DNA of 64,000 bases, from contig NZ_SUHQ01000004.1 of assembly GCF_004962245.1 (NCBI RefSeq), positions 124,001 to 188,000 on the forward strand. The letters run 5' to 3'. The stretch comes from Mesorhizobium sp. (GTDB taxonomy: Bacteria; Pseudomonadota; Alphaproteobacteria; Rhizobiales; Rhizobiaceae). Below are positions 61,563 to 64,000 of this stretch, one piece after another. Below the pieces are notes generated by a model. That model did not search any database and was not told the origin of the DNA. It worked only from the letters and a program-made list of their open reading frames with translations. Position 1 is the first letter of the stretch. Every line of letters begins with the position of its first letter. Made by a program: the position numbers and the translations under genes.

Positions 61563-62198
61563 ATGGATGAAAAAACAGGCCTGCTCGCCGGCCCCGATGG
61601 TATCGCGCGCTGCTTCTGGCACGGCAACCTGCCCGACTACCTGCATTACCACGATCACGAATGGGGCCGACCGGTCACCGACGATCGCAGGCTGTTCGAA
61701 AAGATCTGCCTCGAGGGCTTTCAGTCGGGCCTGTCCTGGCTGACCATATTGCGCAAGCGCGAGAATTTCCGCGAGGCCTTCGCCGGCTTCGATGTCGACA
61801 GGATCGCCGCCTTCACCGACGACGATGTCGAGCGCCTGCTCGGCAATGCCGGCATCATCCGCCACCGCGGCAAGATCGTCTCGACCATCAGCAACGCAAA
61901 ACGGGCGCGCGAACTGGCCGACGAGGCCGGCTCGCTGGCGGCCTGGTTCTGGAAATTCGAACCCGGCCCCGACGAACGCCCCGAAATCGTCGATCTCGCC
62001 CATCTTCGCGCCAATCCGACCACGGCGGTCTCGGTTCGCATTTCGAAGGAGCTGAAAAAGCGCGGCTGGAGCTTTGTCGGCCCGACCACCGTCTACGCCT
62101 TCATGCAGGCCATGGGGCTGGTCAACGACCACCTCGAGGGCTGCGTCTGCCGCGAACAGGTCGAGGCGGAGCGCAAGGCGTTCAAGCGGCCGAAGTAG
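61563..62198 (+). CDS. tag: DNA-3-methyladenine glycosylase I
   Basis: DNA repair glycosylase of 211 residues. RCFWHG near 19 (zinc-binding Cys), YHDHEWGRPVTDDRRLFE near 32-49, GFQSGLSWLTILRKRENF near 54-71 and C-terminal VNDHLEGC (zinc His and Cys) near 186-193. Removes 3-methyladenine from DNA as base-excision repair. Divergent from the L,D-transpeptidase across 211 bp. The next gene is convergent, with its stop 2 bases from tag. Confidence 0.93.
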   Translation: MDEKTGLLAGPDGIARCFWHGNLPDYLHYHDHEWGRPVTDDRRLFEKICLEGFQSGLSWLTILRKRENFREAFAGFDVDRIAAFTDDDVERLLGNAGIIRHRGKIVSTISNAKRARELADEAGSLAAWFWKFEPGPDERPEIVDLAHLRANPTTAVSVRISKELKKRGWSFVGPTTVYAFMQAMGLVNDHLEGCVCREQVEAERKAFKRPK

Positions 62199-62199
62199 C

Positions 62200-62451
62200 T
62201 CAGGCGCCGCCGGCGCCGGCCAGGAAAAGCCCGGCGACGAGGGCCGCCAACGTGGCAAAAGCCGGATAGATCACCAGCAGGCTGGTCATTAGCGCATCGC
62301 GCATGGTCGGTCCTGGACGCTCGTCCGCGGCGATGTCGAATGGTCCCGCTGTCTGGCCTGCCGGTCTCGGTGCATGGCCATCGGCCGGCCGCAGCCTTGG
62401 CAGCTCGCGGGCGCCGCTGTCGATACTGTCGAATTTCCGTGCCGTGGTCAT
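62200..62451 (-). CDS. Small membrane protein of unknown family
   Basis: Open frame of 83 residues. Polar N-terminal half, then MRDALMTSLLVIYPAFATLA leading into a C-terminal membrane segment (ALVAGLFLAGAGGA). Convergent with tag and divergent from hisS. No family recognised; a 34-residue product from the internal Met (near 62304) is possible. Moderate support only. Confidence 0.45.
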   Translation of the reverse strand: MTTARKFDSIDSGARELPRLRPADGHAPRPAGQTAGPFDIAADERPGPTMRDALMTSLLVIYPAFATLAALVAGLFLAGAGGA

Positions 62452-62648
62452 GGCCCGAACCCCTTGTTTCGGCGCGCTTTATCGGCTGCGATTGTGTCGG
62501 CACAATGCCGCGCTTATGGCGGAATTGTTTCGTTTATCACGTGGTTTGTTTCAGGAAAGGTGCAAACCCTTGCCGGTCCGGACAGGTTCGGTTAGGACAC
62601 GCCCACTCGAAATAAGTCACCGATTACTTAGCAAAAAGTACCCATCCC

Positions 62649-64000
62649 ATGGCCGACAAATCGGAAAAGATGAAAGCGCGGCTGCCGCGCGGGTTTGTCG
62701 ACCGCGGCGCCGACGACATCCGCGCCGTCGAGAAGATGATGGCGACGATCCGCGCGGTCTACGAGCTTTACGGCTTCGAGCCGGTCGACCAGCCGCTGAT
62801 CGAATACACCGATGCGCTGGGCAAGTTCCTGCCCGACCAGGACCGGCCGAACGAGGGCGTGTTCTCCTTCCAGGACGACGACGACCAGTGGCTGTCGCTG
62901 CGCTACGATTTGACGGCGCCGATGGCGCGCTTCGTCGCCGAGAACTATGAGCGCCTGCCGAAACCCTATCGCAGCTACCGCTCCGGCTGGGTGTTCCGCA
63001 ACGAAAAGCCCGGCCCCGGCCGCTTCCGCCAGTTCATGCAGTTCGACGCCGACACGGTCGGCACGCCGGGCGTCGCGGCGGATGCCGAGATGGCGATGAT
63101 GATGGCCGACGTGATGGAGGCGCTCGGCATCAAGCGCGGCGATTACGTCATCCGCGTCAACAATCGGAAAGTGCTGGACGGCGTGCTGGAGGCGATCGGG
63201 CTTGGCGGCGACGAGAATGCCGGGCGCCGGCTGACTGTGCTGAGGGCAATCGACAAGCTGGATAAGCTTGGGCCGGAAGGCGTAAGACTTTTGCTTGGAC
63301 CGGGGCGCTGGGATGGCGGCAGGGAGGGTGAGGGAGACTTCGCCAAGGGCGCTGGCCTGAATGATGTGCAGGCCGAGGCAGTTCTGTTCGCGACAGCGAA
63401 GCCTGGTCGGGATGATCAGCCTCAACGGGATTCCGGCGTAGCTGCAAACGCAGTCTTCCAAGAAGGCGTCACCGAGCTTACGACGATTGAAGCCTTGGTC
63501 AGGGCAGCGGGATACGGCGAAGATCGTATTGCTATGGATCGTTCCGTCGTCCGCGGCCTCGAATATTACACCGGCCCGGTCTACGAAGCCGAACTGCTGG
63601 CGGAAATCCCCAACGAAGAGGGAAAAATCGTGCGCTTCGGCTCGGTCGGCGGTGGCGGGCGCTATGACGGGCTCGTCTCGCGCTTCCGTGGCGAGCCGGT
63701 GCCGGCGACCGGCTTTTCCATCGGCGTCTCCAGGCTGATGACCGCGCTGAAGAACCTCGGCAAGCTCGACACGTCTGACGTCATCGCGCCGGTCGTCGTG
63801 CTCACCATGGACAAGGACACGGAAAGCCTCGGCCGCTACCAGAAGATGGTGGCCGAGCTGCGCGCCGCTGGCATCCGCTCCGAAATGTATCTCGGCGGCG
63901 CCGGCATGAAGGCGCAGCTCAAATATGCCGACCGCCGCGGCAGCCCGGTCGCCATCATCCAGGGCGGCGACGAGCGCGCCAAGGGCGAGGTGCAGATCAA
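62649..64000 (+). CDS. hisS: Histidine-tRNA ligase, partial (runs off the right edge)
   Basis: Class II synthetase, 450 residues visible. Motif 1 region near 40-60, motif 2 with [20 protein letters not shown] near 105-124, histidine-binding [17 protein letters not shown] near 298-314 and motif 3 region [11 protein letters not shown] near 360. The sequence is of the alphaproteobacterial type that recognises tRNA-His without G-1. The anticodon-binding domain begins near 385 and is cut by the window end. No strong Shine-Dalgarno before ATG 62649. Confidence 0.94.
   Translation, partial: MADKSEKMKARLPRGFVDRGADDIRAVEKMMATIRAVYELYGFEPVDQPLIEYTDALGKFLPDQDRPNEGVFSFQDDDDQWLSLRYDLTAPMARFVAENYERLPKPYRSYRSGWVFRNEKPGPGRFRQFMQFDADTVGTPGVAADAEMAMMMADVMEALGIKRGDYVIRVNNRKVLDGVLEAIGLGGDENAGRRLTVLRAIDKLDKLGPEGVRLLLGPGRWDGGREGEGDFAKGAGLNDVQAEAVLFATAKPGRDDQPQRDSGVAANAVFQEGVTELTTIEALVRAAGYGEDRIAMDRSVVRGLEYYTGPVYEAELLAEIPNEEGKIVRFGSVGGGGRYDGLVSRFRGEPVPATGFSIGVSRLMTALKNLGKLDTSDVIAPVVVLTMDKDTESLGRYQKMVAELRAAGIRSEMYLGGAGMKAQLKYADRRGSPVAIIQGGDERAKGEVQI

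Overview
The window reads as chromosomal DNA of an alphaproteobacterium in the Rhizobiales, most likely Mesorhizobium or a close relative. The evidence is high G+C coding sequence with NTG starts and ATGA/TGATG overlaps, a DUF768 gene (a family I associate with Mesorhizobium), a LysR regulator of the LsrB/VtlR type, a PdhS/PleC/DivJ-type kinase with a CtrA box, and an alphaproteobacterial tRNA-His (no G at -1, A73) with a matching hisS.

Layout. 1-4.1 kb: ABC transporter genes, a ureohydrolase with guanidine-hydrolase-like motifs, a His-rich protein and a HupE/UreJ nickel permease, probably a nickel-dependent guanidine (or related compound) module. 4.2-11.2 kb: a GntR regulator divergent from a polyamine/opine-type ABC importer with an Asp/Glu/hydantoin racemase and a GNAT protein. 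11.2-20.5 kb: a divergent catabolic locus with a branched-chain-type ABC importer, an FAD amine/amino-acid oxidase, GntR, DUF3830, TIGR04076, aldo/keto reductase and an NTF2-like protein. 20.5-27.3 kb: an Lrp regulator and MFS pump, a candidate sRNA, a large PAS histidine kinase with a CtrA box, and a phasin gene followed by an RNA with three CCUCCUCCC motifs.

27.4-39.4 kb is a genomic island in the 3' end of tRNA-His: an 18-bp direct repeat of the tRNA end marks both borders, with a broken tyrosine integrase beside the tRNA. Its cargo is an AraC regulator carrying a PilZ-like RxxxR motif, a damaged diguanylate cyclase gene, and a divergent polysaccharide operon (UDP-xylose synthase, UDP-sugar 4-epimerase, family-2 glycosyltransferase, UDP-glucose dehydrogenase, two DUF995 proteins and a GH26-like hydrolase). 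It resembles the CuxR-controlled, c-di-GMP-dependent arabinose-containing polysaccharide locus of Sinorhizobium meliloti.

39.5-64 kb is mostly core genome: P1 peptidase, xseA, LsrB/VtlR-like regulator divergent from a DUF1127 gene, DUF937-like protein, gshA, rsmE, a PPP phosphatase, lldD with its GntR regulator, glycolate oxidase glcDEF interrupted by a DUF559 gene between inverted repeats, an atypical folD, an L,D-transpeptidase, tag, and hisS running off the right edge. No rRNA, CRISPR array, intact transposase or intact integrase was seen.
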